A stretch of DNA of 64,000 nucleotides, from positions 2,666,001 to 2,730,000 of the forward strand of contig QYRS01000005.1 of the NCBI GenBank assembly GCA_006503535.1. The letters are read 5' to 3'. Positions 45,701 through 57,306 of the stretch are shown piece after piece. A program made the translations under genes and the position numbers. The number at the start of each line of letters is the position of its first letter. Within the stretch, counting starts at the first letter, position 1. The notes beneath the pieces are model-generated. The model was not told the origin of the DNA, did not search any database, and was given only the letters and a program-made list of their open reading frames with translations. Source of the stretch: Arthrinium phaeospermum (lineage: Eukaryota; Ascomycota; Sordariomycetes; Amphisphaeriales; Apiosporaceae).

Positions 45701-46373
45701 CGTGAGGTAGGTATTGCGACGGGTTGTGTACAAGTGTGTGCACTCATTCGTTTGTGTTGCAAAGAGCTTCAGGAACTGACGGCAACAATGCCTCTATGAT
45801 TTCCCTAACACCAATTCATATAAATACAGTATGTAATGATATGATTATTAATGTCGTAACTATATTACTAATGTTGTGATTATCAATGCCATGTCCAATA
45901 TGGGGTGATGTAAGATCTCCAAAGCTTCCCCAGACAATGACGTGATCTCCGATCTCCAGAGCGGGACAACATTCAGCCATGTCACAATACATCAGCAATA
46001 TCAACGTGGTCGTGGAAGTATGGAAATGTTTCTCCTTCATTTTTGATTCTCTTTGACGAATCTAGATACTTTTTCATTATACAAATGTGCACGCACATCA
46101 TTTCCAAATAGCAAAACACCCATATGGTGTGTGGTATACCGGACTGCGTTGAAGCAGTGAAATCAGACCCAGACTCCCGCTGGTCTCGCGCAAACACAAA
46201 CGCCGAGATATGCAGCTAATTTGACCCTTTTTTTGTACCGCCAAATCTAGTGTTAAACCAGATCATGAACCCTCCGAGCTTCTGTAAGTTGATTGCTCAG
46301 TCGTATCCCTTCCTCTATCAAGGTTGAATTTTTCAGCACCGCTGACTCCGCTTATCCAAACACGCACAGACAT
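45701..46373. other. Intergenic region between the GST and SHMT genes
   Basis: AT-rich sequence with the GST promoter and the SHMT 3' UTR. No gene is seen. Confidence 0.5.
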
Positions 46374-47961
46374 TTAGAAACCAGCCTCGGCTCTCCAGCC
46401 CTCAACGGGGAGGGGGAAGGTGGAGCACCACGCAGCGATGTCCTTCTTGATGTCATTGATCTTGGCGACCTCACCGCTGGCAACCTTGGCCTTGAAGTCC
46501 TTGAGCTTGTTGGCCTCCTTGGGAAGCTCGCCCTGGATCTCCTTGCAAAGCTTGATGCTCTGGTCAATGTACTCGGCAACACGCTCGAAGTCCTTGGTGC
46601 CGAAGCCACGCGAGGTCATAGCGGGGGTACCAATGCGGATACCGCAGGGGGTAAGGGCGGACTTGTCACCGGGAATGCTGTTCTTGTTGCAAGCAATGTT
46701 GATCTGCTCAAGGATGGCCTCAACACGGGCACCGTCCAGGGCCTGGGGACGGAGATCGAGCAGGACCATGTGGGAGTCGGTGCCGTCGGAGACCAGCTTG
46801 TAGCCAAGCTCCTTGAACTTGTTCTCAAGGGTCTTGGCGTTGTCCACGACCTGCTGCTGGTAGGCCTTGAACTCGGCGGACTGGGCCTGCTTCAGGGCAA
46901 CAGAGAGAGCAGTGATGGTGTGGTTGTGGGGTCCACCCTGGTGACCGGGGAAGACGGAGAAGTTGATGGGGTTCTCGAGGTCGTACATGACCTCCTTGCC
47001 GCTCTTGGCGTCAACGCTGCGGACGCCCTTGCGGAAGAAGATCATGGCGCCACGGGGTCCACGGAGGGACTTGTGGGTGGTGGTGGTGACGACATCGGCG
47101 TGGGGGAAGGGAGACTGGATAACACCAGCAGCGATCAGACCCGAGATGTGGGCCATGTCGACAACCAGGTAGGCACCGACAGAGTCGGCGATCTTGCGCA
47201 TGCGAGCATAGTCGATCTCGCGGCAGTAGGCAGAGGTACCGGCGACGAGGATCTTGGGGCGGTACAGCTGAGCGTTGGCCTCGAGGAGATCGTAGTCAAT
47301 GATGCCGGTGTCGATGTTGACACGGTAGGGCATGGTCTCGAAGTAGGTAGAGACGGCCGAGATCTTCTTGGCGGGGGTCTGGTAACCGTGGCTAAGATGG
47401 CCACCGTGGGGCAGATCAAGACCCATCAGACGGCCGTGGACGGGCATCAGAGCCTGGTAGACCTGCAGGTTGGCAGGGCTACCGCTGAGGCACTGGACGT
47501 TGACACCCCACTTCTCGGAGTCGAGACCGAAAGCCTTGAGGGCACGCTGCTGGCACAGGATCTCAATGGCGTCAATGTGTTGGTTGCCACCGTAGTAGCG
47601 GGCACCAGGCTGACCCTCGGAGTACTTGTTGGACATGGGCGAACCGAGAGCATCGAAGACAGCGCGGGAGGTAATGTTCTCCGAGGCGATCAGGACGATG
47701 GACTCCTTCTGGCGCTGGATCTCTTTTTTCTGCAAGGCACTGCGCATTAGTTCCGAGTTCGCACGGAAGCAACTAACGGGTTTTTCTTAAACGTACCATG
47801 ATCTCAGCGACCTCAGGGTCGGTCTCCAGAAGAGACTTCTCGAGCATCTAGTGACGGTCTGTCAGCATTCCATTGCAATATCGAGGCGGGGCAGTAGTCG
47901 GCGAGAGACTTACATCCTTGTGGGCGCCCGAGAGGGCGTAGGTGGAACCGTTGGCAGCCAT
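46374..47961 (-). CDS. Serine hydroxymethyltransferase, cytosolic
   Basis: Three exons: 47961-47914, 47847-47797 and 47729-46374, encoding 484 aa. Conserved blocks include [56 protein letters not shown] and the PLP lysine motif [15 protein letters not shown] (Lys253). The enzyme interconverts serine and glycine while making 5,10-methylene-tetrahydrofolate. There is no mitochondrial presequence ([16 protein letters not shown]), so this is the cytosolic isozyme. Codon use is strongly biased to C-ending codons, as expected for a highly expressed gene. The two short 5' exons are typical of fungal SHMT genes. Confidence 0.96.
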
Positions 47962-48784
47962 CTTGTGTATATGTGGTGTCTTTCGGGGAGGGAATGAAAG
48001 AAGCTGTCGTATCTTGGAAGATGGTTAAAGAAAGAAGATGACAGCAGCAAAGATTTCAGAGAGGAAAAGAAGGGATGGGGGAGAAAAAAAAGCTTAAAGA
48101 GTTCCTGAGGGCGGCGGGATGGACTTTTCTTAGTGGGGTGAGTCGACAGGACAGGAACCAATCGCGGGGTCCATGGGGTCGACACTAGCGAGTCTAAAGA
48201 GTCAAGGAGGGGTCTTGGGGTCTAGAGCTAAGCGTAAATCAACTGCGGGCGGCGAGATCGGCCCCGGGAAGCAGACAGCAGCACTTCTATTTGGTGTCAG
48301 TTGAGCGCTTTGTTCTTTCTTTTTTTTGCCACTTTAATCTCCTGAATCCAATTCAGTCCTGATAGGAATTTCAAAGACGTGTTCACGTTTTAGATAGCTT
48401 TTCAGCCCTACGTTTGTAGGTTGCGGAAGTCTCGGACACCATGGATTGATGTCATCATAAGTTTGCGCCAATAGATACTCCGCCGAGATGCAGCGTTCAG
48501 CCACACCCAGTATCGCATGGCACCGGTCCCCGGACACGAACCCGGACACGAAGGCTCATGCCCCTGATCGATCATTGACTTCACCTTCAAGTTAGTCGCC
48601 GGATGCTACGAACATATATCGTGACGCTGTAGTTTTTACACCGGTTGGGCATTGGCGCATTACCGAATTATAAATTTGTTCAATTAATCTTGGCCACATA
48701 GCATGACCGAGACTTTCTTTCCTAACTAGATGCTAGGTATTCCGTTACTAGGCATCACTCCTTCGCCAAGCGTTGGTTCATTGC
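47962..48784. other. Intergenic region upstream of SHMT
   Basis: SHMT promoter with pyrimidine-rich tracts on the coding strand near 47990-48090, a feature of strongly expressed fungal genes, and then the 3' flank of the next gene. No gene is seen. Confidence 0.5.
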
Positions 48785-49882
48785 TCATAGCTTGGTAGTC
48801 CACTTGGCGTACAGATCAGACGGAAGCATTGGCTTGCCATCCTGCATCTTCTGGATGACCAGTTCCTCCGCATTGCCGGAGCAACAGGTGATCGTGCAAC
48901 TTCCACCAAAGCCTTTGACCAGATCGGTAAGCTTCGTCATCAACGCGGCCAGTCTCTTCAAGTGCGGCTGCTGGGCTCGCTCCCACGCCGCTACCCTGTC
49001 CGCCACGTCCTCAACGTGCGCTTCTCCAAATGATCCTCGGCGGTGATAGGCGCGTACGAGCTTGGGCGTCTGGGAGATCCAGAGCTGAGGAGCCACTTCG
49101 GAGATTTTGATGCGATTGTATAGCACACGGGTCTTGATCTCCAGTGTTGTTTCCAAGGGAGTAGTACGACCTTGCTTTCTGACAGATAGTTTCGAGCCAG
49201 ATTCTACAGAGAGGCCCTCCAAGTTGCCGGTAATATCTGCAAGAGGATTCCCCTCATTGTCTCCCAGGACTGGATCTCCCGAGTCCACATAGGCGTCGGC
49301 CTCGTAGCGGACGACGTAGCTGAGACCTCCGAAGTTGTAGCGGATGATCCGGTAGTGTCCCGTGCTATTGGGAATCTCGCATGCAGTGTATGCCTTCTCG
49401 AACTCGTGACCATGGCCTACGAACTGGCCTGGGCCAATGAACTCGTGGGTCTGAGCCTCGACACGGGACAGAATGACAGTCTTCTCACCGGCTAGCTCGG
49501 CGTCGATGATGAACGCGTCCAGGCCGTGGAGGGTCGATCCCAGATCCACAAAGGAAAGCAGCTTGCGCATGTTGTTTCGATCCGTGACGAGGTCGACACT
49601 GCCCACGTCGAATGAGGGATCAGCTTCATACAGGGAGCGGAAAAGAGGCTCCATGGGGCTTGCGGGATGGCGAGCCGCGTTCTGTGCAATGTACCAGATG
49701 CCTGAATCCTTGGGCAAGCGACCTCGCGTCCTGGGCGGCTGCCATTTGGGCGGTATGCCTGGGATAGCGATAGTGGGCTCGGGGTCTTCGATCCAGCTGT
49801 AGGAAGACAGATGCTGGACATCGCTAATGGTTGCTGGTGCTGTCTGACCCTCTAGGTCTTTGCGGTTAATGGCTGCCTCCAT
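48785..49882 (-). CDS. Uncharacterised fungal family, 365 aa (often mislabelled geranylgeranyl pyrophosphate synthetase)
   Basis: One exon. The ATG at 49882 (MEAAINRKDLEGQ) is preferred over an in-frame ATG at 49951, because conserved sequence starts with SYSWIEDPEPTIAIPGIPPKWQPP. Other blocks are IWYIAQNAARHPASPMEPLFRSLY, DLVTDRNNMRKLLSFVD, FIGPGQFVGHGHEFEKAYT, GHYRIIRYNFGGLSYVVRYEADAYV and a C-terminal CSGNAEELVIQKM. Database relatives, as I recall, often carry a prenyl-synthase label. No DDxxD motif or prenyl-synthase helix is visible, so that name is not supported. The layout resembles a nuclease-like or decapping-like fold, but this is only a guess. No signal peptide or membrane segment. 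Confidence 0.7.
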   Translation of the reverse strand: MEAAINRKDLEGQTAPATISDVQHLSSYSWIEDPEPTIAIPGIPPKWQPPRTRGRLPKDSGIWYIAQNAARHPASPMEPLFRSLYEADPSFDVGSVDLVTDRNNMRKLLSFVDLGSTLHGLDAFIIDAELAGEKTVILSRVEAQTHEFIGPGQFVGHGHEFEKAYTACEIPNSTGHYRIIRYNFGGLSYVVRYEADAYVDSGDPVLGDNEGNPLADITGNLEGLSVESGSKLSVRKQGRTTPLETTLEIKTRVLYNRIKISEVAPQLWISQTPKLVRAYHRRGSFGEAHVEDVADRVAAWERAQQPHLKRLAALMTKLTDLVKGFGGSCTITCCSGNAEELVIQKMQDGKPMLPSDLYAKWTTKL

Positions 49883-50388
49883 TGGAATGGAAATTCGTTG
49901 GTGAGGAAAGATGATATGTAGTTTGGAGTTGGAGAGAATGCAGTTGTTCACAGAGCATTGAAAGAGCTCCCAAATAAATACATGTTCATGCTTGGAAGGA
50001 ACGAGGATGCCTTGACTGCCCCAATCAGATGGTGGGTGGTAGGTCTCAGGCAGGAACTGAGAACAACCAGCTTTCTACTGGCCTAAGCGGAATAATATAA
50101 TTGAATTAAGGCTTGTAATGAGGGATCAAGAACGCATTTAATACGCTTCTAGATATGCCAGAGCGTTGAGTAGTTACCGCAGCGGAGAGTGTTTGTTCTA
50201 GTGTACACATGCAGTTGAACTACCATTGGGAATGTAGGTACGTGTGATTGATATGTGATCCGGAGGGCACCAGCGAGGAAGAAACGCCAACCTCAACAAC
50301 GTCTACCCGACTTGCAGCATTTTCGGCAAAATAAAACATGTGGCAAAACGAAACGAAAGGAACTGGAAAGCCCAAGTAGTTTAGCATT

Positions 50389-50482
50389 AAAAAAAAGCTT
50401 CGGCCGCCCTGCGTCAGGATCGAACCGTACGAAAAACCTCCCAGGCCCCCATTACCATGGGCGTTTTGTCTATAACGAGTGG
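50389..50482 (-). ncRNA. Possible Pol III transcript or decayed tRNA
   Basis: On the minus strand, a B-box-like GGTTCGATCC lies at 50426-50417 and is followed 20 nt later by an uninterrupted T8 tract (50396-50389), a strong Pol III terminator. An A-box-like TAGACAAAACG (one mismatch to TRGYNNARNNG) lies at 50472-50462, 35 nt before the B box. The sequence does not fold as a tRNA: the bases flanking the T-loop-like TTCGATC do not pair. It could be a tRNA relic or an unrelated small RNA. Confidence 0.25.
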
Positions 50483-51068
50483 ATTTCCTAATCGGGTAGA
50501 AAAGCATATCACCCAGTTGACCGGCTGATAGAGGAAAGCTCAGTTTGAACATATGAACTCCTCGCTCTTCCCTCCGTTCCTCAACCAGAAGAAGCTTCCA
50601 GTGCTGGCGATTGTCCCATCGTCCCCTCCCCTTTGTACCTAAGGCGCCTTGCCTCCTGCTGCTCGGTGCCTGGGGCGCGGACGAAGAAACCACGACGCGT
50701 GGTGTTCCACTTGCCAAGAATCCATTACCATTTCGTCGTCCGAGCCGCGACTACCAAACAAGAAGCATAGATCGAAGACCCCATCACAAGGCTCAGAGAC
50801 GGTACCATACCCCAAGGAAACCAAGACCTGTTCAACCCATACCAACGCGCCTTGCCACACGTTCAATTCACATATCAGTGTGTAGATAAACTACACATGT
50901 CGGGTCACATCATGGGAATGTATATCATGCCGCTGGCATGTATTTAAGGAACCCAGGACTTGCCCAACACGAACACACCAAAGTATCTTGCCATATCATC
51001 TGAACATATCACGTATCACCATGTAAGCAACAACACCAACCGGACAGTCACATCACTGAGCTGTATGT

Positions 51069-51107
51069 ATCTCATGTCGCTATCTCATGTCGCTATCTCA
51101 TGTCGCT
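51069..51107. repeat. Three tandem copies of a 13-bp unit
   Basis: The unit ATCTCATGTCGCT is repeated three times without a mismatch in intergenic sequence. No function is apparent. Confidence 0.9.
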
Positions 51108-52223
51108 GGTCTGTATTCTTTTAACAGTATGATCTTGGGTATATGTACAAGAGCTGATCCAGCCATCATCATCATCGAGGAGCGACGACCAGCAACGAAA
51201 ACCAAGACCCCTTTTTCTTTGCCCCCTCTTTCTCTCGATTCGTTCGATATGTATCTAGCCAGGCCATCGTTCGTGCCACGATCCACCATCAAACCATGCA
51301 ACGCCCCCTCTGAACTTGTTCCATCCATCCAGCCAGCCAGCCAAAAAGGGTTCCATGTTTATTTCGTTGCACCTCGAGATGAAAGCATCATTGTCGACTC
51401 CATTCCGTCAGCTCGCAATGCCACCATCTCGTTCGTGCTGTTTTCTCTCCTGAGCTGGGATGATTGATGGCAAGGGCGAACCATGAGATGCGATGAAAGA
51501 TGCGCAAGGCAAGAACGAAGCTGGCTCCCACCACCACCCCTTACTCCTTTTCTCCTCTTCCGCCGTAGACCGGAAAAATAAATCATCTAGCCGAGTAGCT
51601 CGCCCTCCTCCAGGAAAGGGCCGCCGTCAATATATGCAAGTGTCGTCCAAGACACACCATTAGATGCGTCGCATCGTCTAGGGCGAAGAAACAGAGCGCA
51701 GATAAAACGCCAAGCGGGTCGGAAAGCAAAACCAATAACTCCAAGAACACCAGAATTGTGTCAACGGCCAGGTGATATCTGTTTTTTTCGACTTGCTTCA
51801 GACGCCCAAATGCAGAAAAAATAGCCTAGTGTACCGACGTAAAACGAGGATGCGTCACGAAATATCGAATCGTGACTTTGCCGCAAGAGGGTGCCTCCGG
51901 ATAGAATTGACCAAGGCGGCCAATATTGGAAGAGACGAAATCAATGAAGGCCTCCCCCGGCGTATCCCAAAATCGCAAAGATGGCCACCACCAGACAGGG
52001 TATAGAGTATAGGAGGCGAGACGGTAAAAGGAAGGGAAGGGAAAGATGAAAACAAAAAAGTGAAAAAGACTGTCGCGGGTGGTGCGAGACAGTAGAGGGA
52101 AAAGGAGTTCGCCGTTCAGATCAAGTAAGACGAGAAATGGTGGACCGTCTAATCCGAATCCGTATCCATTGGCTCGCTCCCCAGACTGGCAGCCGAGACC
52201 ACCGAAGAGCTACGGACACCTCT

Positions 52224-55200
52224 CTAGTGTTCCATGCTCTCGGGGCTCGGAATGCCTGTGTCGTCTTTGTCCGTTTGGCTATTACCGCCCTGGCTTTCCA
52301 TGCGCGCCAACTCGGGTGGTGCTGAAGGTAGTGACAAAGAGCCGTCTGCAGGCGCAGATAAATCCAGCTTGGCGGGCGGCTTCTTCGCGTCGCCTTTGCT
52401 GGGGCTGACATTAACGCCGCCATTGGCCTTTTGGGCAGCGGCAGCCGCAGCCGCAGCAGCCTCCATCTTCTTCTTCTTCTTGTTGATGGCGTTCTGCTCC
52501 TTGGGCGGTCGCTTCTGCGGCGAAACGATCTTGCCTGTGGCACCAAGACGGGGGCGCGGACGTCGTTGCTTCACCGGAAGATCCTCATCTTCAACCAAAG
52601 GCGCATCTCCGTTAGCGTGCAGTTTGGCCAAGAAGAAGTTCTTAACAAGCCCTATCTGGTCCTGGATATTCTCCTTGTTGACAGAATCTTGGGGTGGAAG
52701 ATCATCGAAGAGTACCGCATCGATGGAATCGGTGGTCGGGTTCTGGCTCTGGTACTGGTTGTGGACTCTCGACTGGAGTAGATGCAGGGGAACAGAAAGC
52801 ATGCCGCCCAACTCTGAAGCAAGACCCAGTTCCTTGAAACCGAAGAAGTCTTCGCCCAGCTCTTCAGCAAAGTCACCGCCGACGAATTGTTCGCTTCCAT
52901 CATTGAAAGCAGCCGCGCCGCCGTCGGTCGTCGTTTGATCGTTCAATGCAGGGCGCAAGATCTCGGCCAAGTGGTTTTTCATACGCTCGTGGATCGAAGT
53001 CAACTTGTTACCAAGTCGATCGACCTCGTCCTTGGCGTAGCTTTCCAGGGCTTCGACATCGTACCCGTTCTCATGCAGCGTGTGTAACAGGACTTCCTCA
53101 TCGGTATACCGCGGCTGTACTTTAGCACCGCGCTGGGCGTATTGGGGGGTGGGATCTTTCCGCTCGGCTTCGCTGTACGTCTTGAACGTGCCGCCAAGCT
53201 TGGCGAAATAATCCGCTGCAATGTCCGTGACAGTGTCCAAGGCCGAGGGTTGCATCTCTTCGAAGCCGGCATGATAGAAGATCTTAGCGACAGATCGCTG
53301 TAAGGTCGCTCTGCAGAGTTCCGGCGCCATAACAAGGTCGTCACCACAAGTGACTTGGGGATCAACGTCCAGTTCCTGGAACGGTTCAGGGTTGTACTTA
53401 GGAAACTGGTTTTGATAGACCTGAGACGGGTTAGTAAAGGTTTGCCATAAATCAGTGGATGTATATTACCTGTTGCTGGATCTGCATCTGCTTCACGACG
53501 CCGATCTTGGAGCATAGCTTCCGTGTCTCCTGCATCTGCCGGAGGTTTGCATCGAACCTCTCCGCCAGAGGAGCTCGTGGGGCTTTGAAGTATCCAGCTG
53601 GAATAGTGCGGAGGTACTCCTCATGTTGGTTGATGACTTGGCCTTCATTGTCGACGTGCCATTGGAGTTTCGGTGGGATGTCGGGGATCATACACTGAGG
53701 ATCGTACCAATCAGGTACCACAAGCTCAACATCTTCTTCCATGCCCTCGGCTAGGGTCTCGGAAGCTTTGATGTCCTTGGCGGCCGCGTCGTCAGCCGTG
53801 GGGCTAAACGCCTCGCTCGCTTCTGCCTGTTTCTTGTGACGCAGAAACCTACGCATCGCCGGTTTGGTTCGCAGCAAAGCTGGTTCGTCCACATTTAACT
53901 TGCGGCCCTCAAAAAGCTGAAGCCTGCGCTTTGCGATCTTTGCACGACCCGTCTTAGTGATCTGCTTGTAGTGCTTGTACTCTTCATCCTCGTAAACCTG
54001 CTCCTGTGCTTCGTTCAGGGCCTGGTTGAGAGCGAGCCCATTCAAAGAAGGCCCGTCAATTTCCATGGCGTCGACGTTGCTGCCTATGCCCGACTGTCCA
54101 TTCAGGCCACCGGGAGTGCTGGACCCGCCAACCGGGGGCGTTGCGAAGCCATTGCTTCCATCAGCCTCGGATCCCTCCCTTTGGACTTTTCCCAGCAGGC
54201 CGTTGAGCTGGAGGACGGGCTTCTGGTCGCCGTTCGGTGTGTCTTCTTTCTGGTCGGTGGGGGCTTTCCTGGACTTGGTACCCTTGGCTCCACCAGTAAT
54301 GCGACCTCGGGACGACATGATGGGTTCATCGTCAGAATCGTCGCCGGCGTCGTCATCCCCGCCATTTTGTTTCCGTCGTTCTTCAGCCTCGACTTCGGCG
54401 CGCGGTCGGATTACAAGGTCCGGTATTAGTGGGATGAGTTTCTCCGCCTCTTTGCGCATGCCGTTCGCCATACGGCGCAACGGGTGATTCATATCTTGAT
54501 TATACCGAAGGCAGTTGTCCCAGATCAGGTTAAGATCAACGACGAAGTCGGCCTTGGATTTGTAGGCAAGCGATTTGAGCTTCTTCGTCATGCTCCCGAG
54601 ATCCATCGGCTTGGTAATGACTGTCGGGGATTAACATGGCTTGCGTAAGTAATCGATGGGCACAGAATTGACTCACGGTTATAATAATCCGGCGCATCTC
54701 TCTTATTCACCCTCTGCAAGAAGGGCGTCGAATATTCCGTGTGCGCCTTCAACTCAGTCAAGACCTTTTCCAGAGCTTCATATAGCTCTTCCTGGTTGAC
54801 ATTTTCTTCGCTGGCCCATTTGCTGCGATTTTTCCGGACCTCGTTCATCAGGGAGCGGAGTTCAGCATCGGACGCGCGCACACGGTCGCGCTTCATGTCG
54901 ATCCGCGCAATCAGATGCTTGAGCGTCAGACTCGATGCGCCAAGGTTGGCGCTGCTAAGCGATCCATAGTTCTCGCCGGTGGGACCGCTGGGGGCGCCAG
55001 TATTGGTGTTCTTGTCCATCTCGGCTGCCAGCTGCTTTTCCGACTCTTCGAGCTGCTGTTGTTCGATCATAGCAGCCCTGTCGTCCTGCAGGGTGTAGAA
55101 CAGGGTGTGAAAGCTGCGCTTGGCCGCTTCCTCGGTGGCAGTGCGCGCCTCTTCCAACAACTTCCGCGCATCTTCAGAGGACTTGGCCTGGGCCTGGGAT

Positions 55201-55784
55201 ATCTGCGAACCTTGCGAGGACTCATCTTTCGTCTTGTCAAGATGTCTTCCGGGTGAATGGGGTGCTTGTATGGGGGAGCTGCCGGATTTGGAGGGCGACG
55301 GCAAGGCGCCGACGACTTGTGTGGGTTTGGATTTTAGCGGCGAGGTATTGGAGGCGGTGGTCGCCTCTTCTTCCTCATCGTCTTCATCGTCATCGTCGCC
55401 ATAATCGTCCTCGTCGATGGTTCGCTTCGCCCGTTTCGCGGGCCGCTCCTCGACTGGGTCATGGTCGGTTGTCGGGGGCAGCAGGGGCGCGGAGAGGGTT
55501 ACAGGATGGCGGAGAGACTCGATACCGGCATGGTTGTATCCGCCCTCGTCATCAAACAAAAGCGCAATTTTGGATGCGGTACGGCGATAGCTGTCGGCAA
55601 AGTAAGCGCGTCGACGATCTTCCTCTTGGTCTAAAGATGCCTCAGGCATCAACTGAATGGCGCCATCCGTCGTAGGAGTCTGGGTTCGCTGCTGGCCATC
55701 ATCAGATTGATGAAAGCTGCGATTACCGTTGATGGTCGTTCCAGATGACGGTTGCCAGCTGTGGTGACCGTTCATGATGGACAT
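52224..55784 (-). CDS. SPT7: SPT7, SAGA complex subunit (bromodomain and histone fold)
   Basis: Three exons: 55784-54677, 54620-53470 and 53420-52224, encoding about 1151 aa. The N-terminal part has an acidic run (about 125-140) and a coiled coil (about 200-260). The bromodomain (about 325-430) includes [29 protein letters not shown] and [14 protein letters not shown], so the acetyl-lysine-contacting Asn is present. Around 783-860 lies a bromodomain-associated histone fold ([39 protein letters not shown]), which in SPT7 pairs with TAF10. This combination and order identify SPT7, the scaffold subunit of the SAGA acetyltransferase and coactivator. The C-terminus is Lys/Ala/Pro-rich and disordered. 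Both introns are in phase. Confidence 0.93.
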
Positions 55785-57306
55785 GATGGCCTTGGGCGTG
55801 TTATAGGGATGGGCTCCGGATGGACGCCATGCGTATGCAAATGGCGCGTTCTGGAGATGGCCACGGGGGGAATCGCGCGCCTAAAAGAGGACCAACGGAA
55901 CAAGCGACATCGAAATAGATGAAATCACAAAAATTGAGGCCGGTACCGATAAGAATGGTGGTGCCTCGATGGTTGGAAGTCGAGGTCGATTTCGCGTATG
56001 TCGAGAGAGGAGGTTAACAATTACTGGGCCGAAAAGGGTAGTACCTGTAGGATCACGCTTTTTTGGTAGAGGCGGCCGTTTTTTGGTCTTGATTCCAGAT
56101 ATGACCGCATCCAGACTGCTGGAGTGTACATGCGAGCAACTCTTCACAACTAGACAATCACGACCGCGCACCAGGTGAAAAGAGGTGCACTCTCGTCCAA
56201 TCTGATCGCTGCCTTTCTCCGGAGCCTTCTATATACTTTTCGCAAGATTGTCCCATTCTCTCGGCCTACAATTGAGCTCCGGTCGCTGGCCCGGCTCTGT
56301 ACCTCGACACCCCTACAGCAGCCGCATCCGGCCAATTGAGCCAGCTGGCCCACGCTTCTGGCTCCTGGGCTTGATTCAATCTTCACCAACTGAGCGCATC
56401 GGCATTTTCTCCGTCTTACCGCAGTCCATCATCATTATGTATGTATTGTTTGATCAAAATGGCCTGAGTGAGGCTCACAGGCTAGGCGAGTCATCACGTG
56501 TGCGCAGTGCCAGAGAGGCTCTGTAGCCGTCCATTTGCGCCTTGCAGAGTCAGTGATTGGATGCGCCTCGTCTTAAGATGGATGAATCCAAGTTGCCAGA
56601 TATCTTGATACGAGCATGTGAATCGCGACTCTCAAACAGGCGGCTTCTCTCTGCCTCTCCACACCCGCGTCCCGCATGAACGAGAAGAGGAACCTTGAAA
56701 CCCCATGTCCAATCGAGCGTAGCGCTCTTTGGGGGGAGTCGATTGAGTGAATGTGCCCCCCACTGATCACTGCTTGGGATCGCTGAACGTGGCAGTAAAG
56801 CCCAGCCACACGGCTCGCTACAGAACAGCCTGGACAATGAATTGGGGCCTCTCTGCCATCAGTGCTGAGTGCATCAGCAACGCCCAGAAGTGCTGCTGCT
56901 GGCTGCCCTTGCCGGAATCCCGACCACCGAACACCTCTAGCAGCCAGCTACCTAGAAAGGGTGGGGCTCTGATGCGGCGCAAGTGGAAGCTCTCTATTCT
57001 TTAGCTGTTACCTAGAAAGAACCGACCCAACCGAGCATCGAGAGAAAAGAAGAGATGACCACCAACCAGGCTACACTACCAGCTTAAAAACTCCCCCGTA
57101 CAGTATCAAACAAGCCCTTCCCGAAGCTCTCCATCTTTTCTGAAGCTTCGTCTCTCTCTTGAGCACTGTACTCTATACGTATTTGTCTGTCAATAATGCA
57201 TTATACGATCTCCTCTCGACTCTAGCCTAATCCCAGCTCCAACCAACCAACACTTACCTTACATACCTTACCCTACCCAACTCTTGCATCACAAAGACAA
57301 CGAACG
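55785..57306. other. Divergent intergenic region between SPT7 and the VanZ gene
   Basis: About 1.5 kb with the two promoters. The 200 bp before the VanZ start are rich in CT and ACC tracts, probably its leader. No gene is seen. Confidence 0.5.

Larger units (their letters stand above)
49883..52223. other. Long intergenic region between the 365-aa gene and SPT7
   Basis: About 2.3 kb without a supportable protein gene. It contains a possible Pol III unit at 50389-50472 (minus strand) and a three-copy 13-bp tandem repeat at 51069-51107. Open frames at 50220-50889 and 51087-51467 have no signature. Confidence 0.5.

Noticed and set aside
46293..47750. Plus-strand frame of 485 codons opposite SHMT
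   Set aside because: SHMT is unmistakable on the minus strand; this frame is a typical antisense shadow of C-ending codons.
48785..49882. Geranylgeranyl pyrophosphate synthase
   Set aside because: No DDxxD or related aspartate-rich motif is present, so the common database name is not adopted.
50611..50889. Plus-strand open frame in the long intergenic region
   Set aside because: The sequence has no conserved feature and its codons look random.
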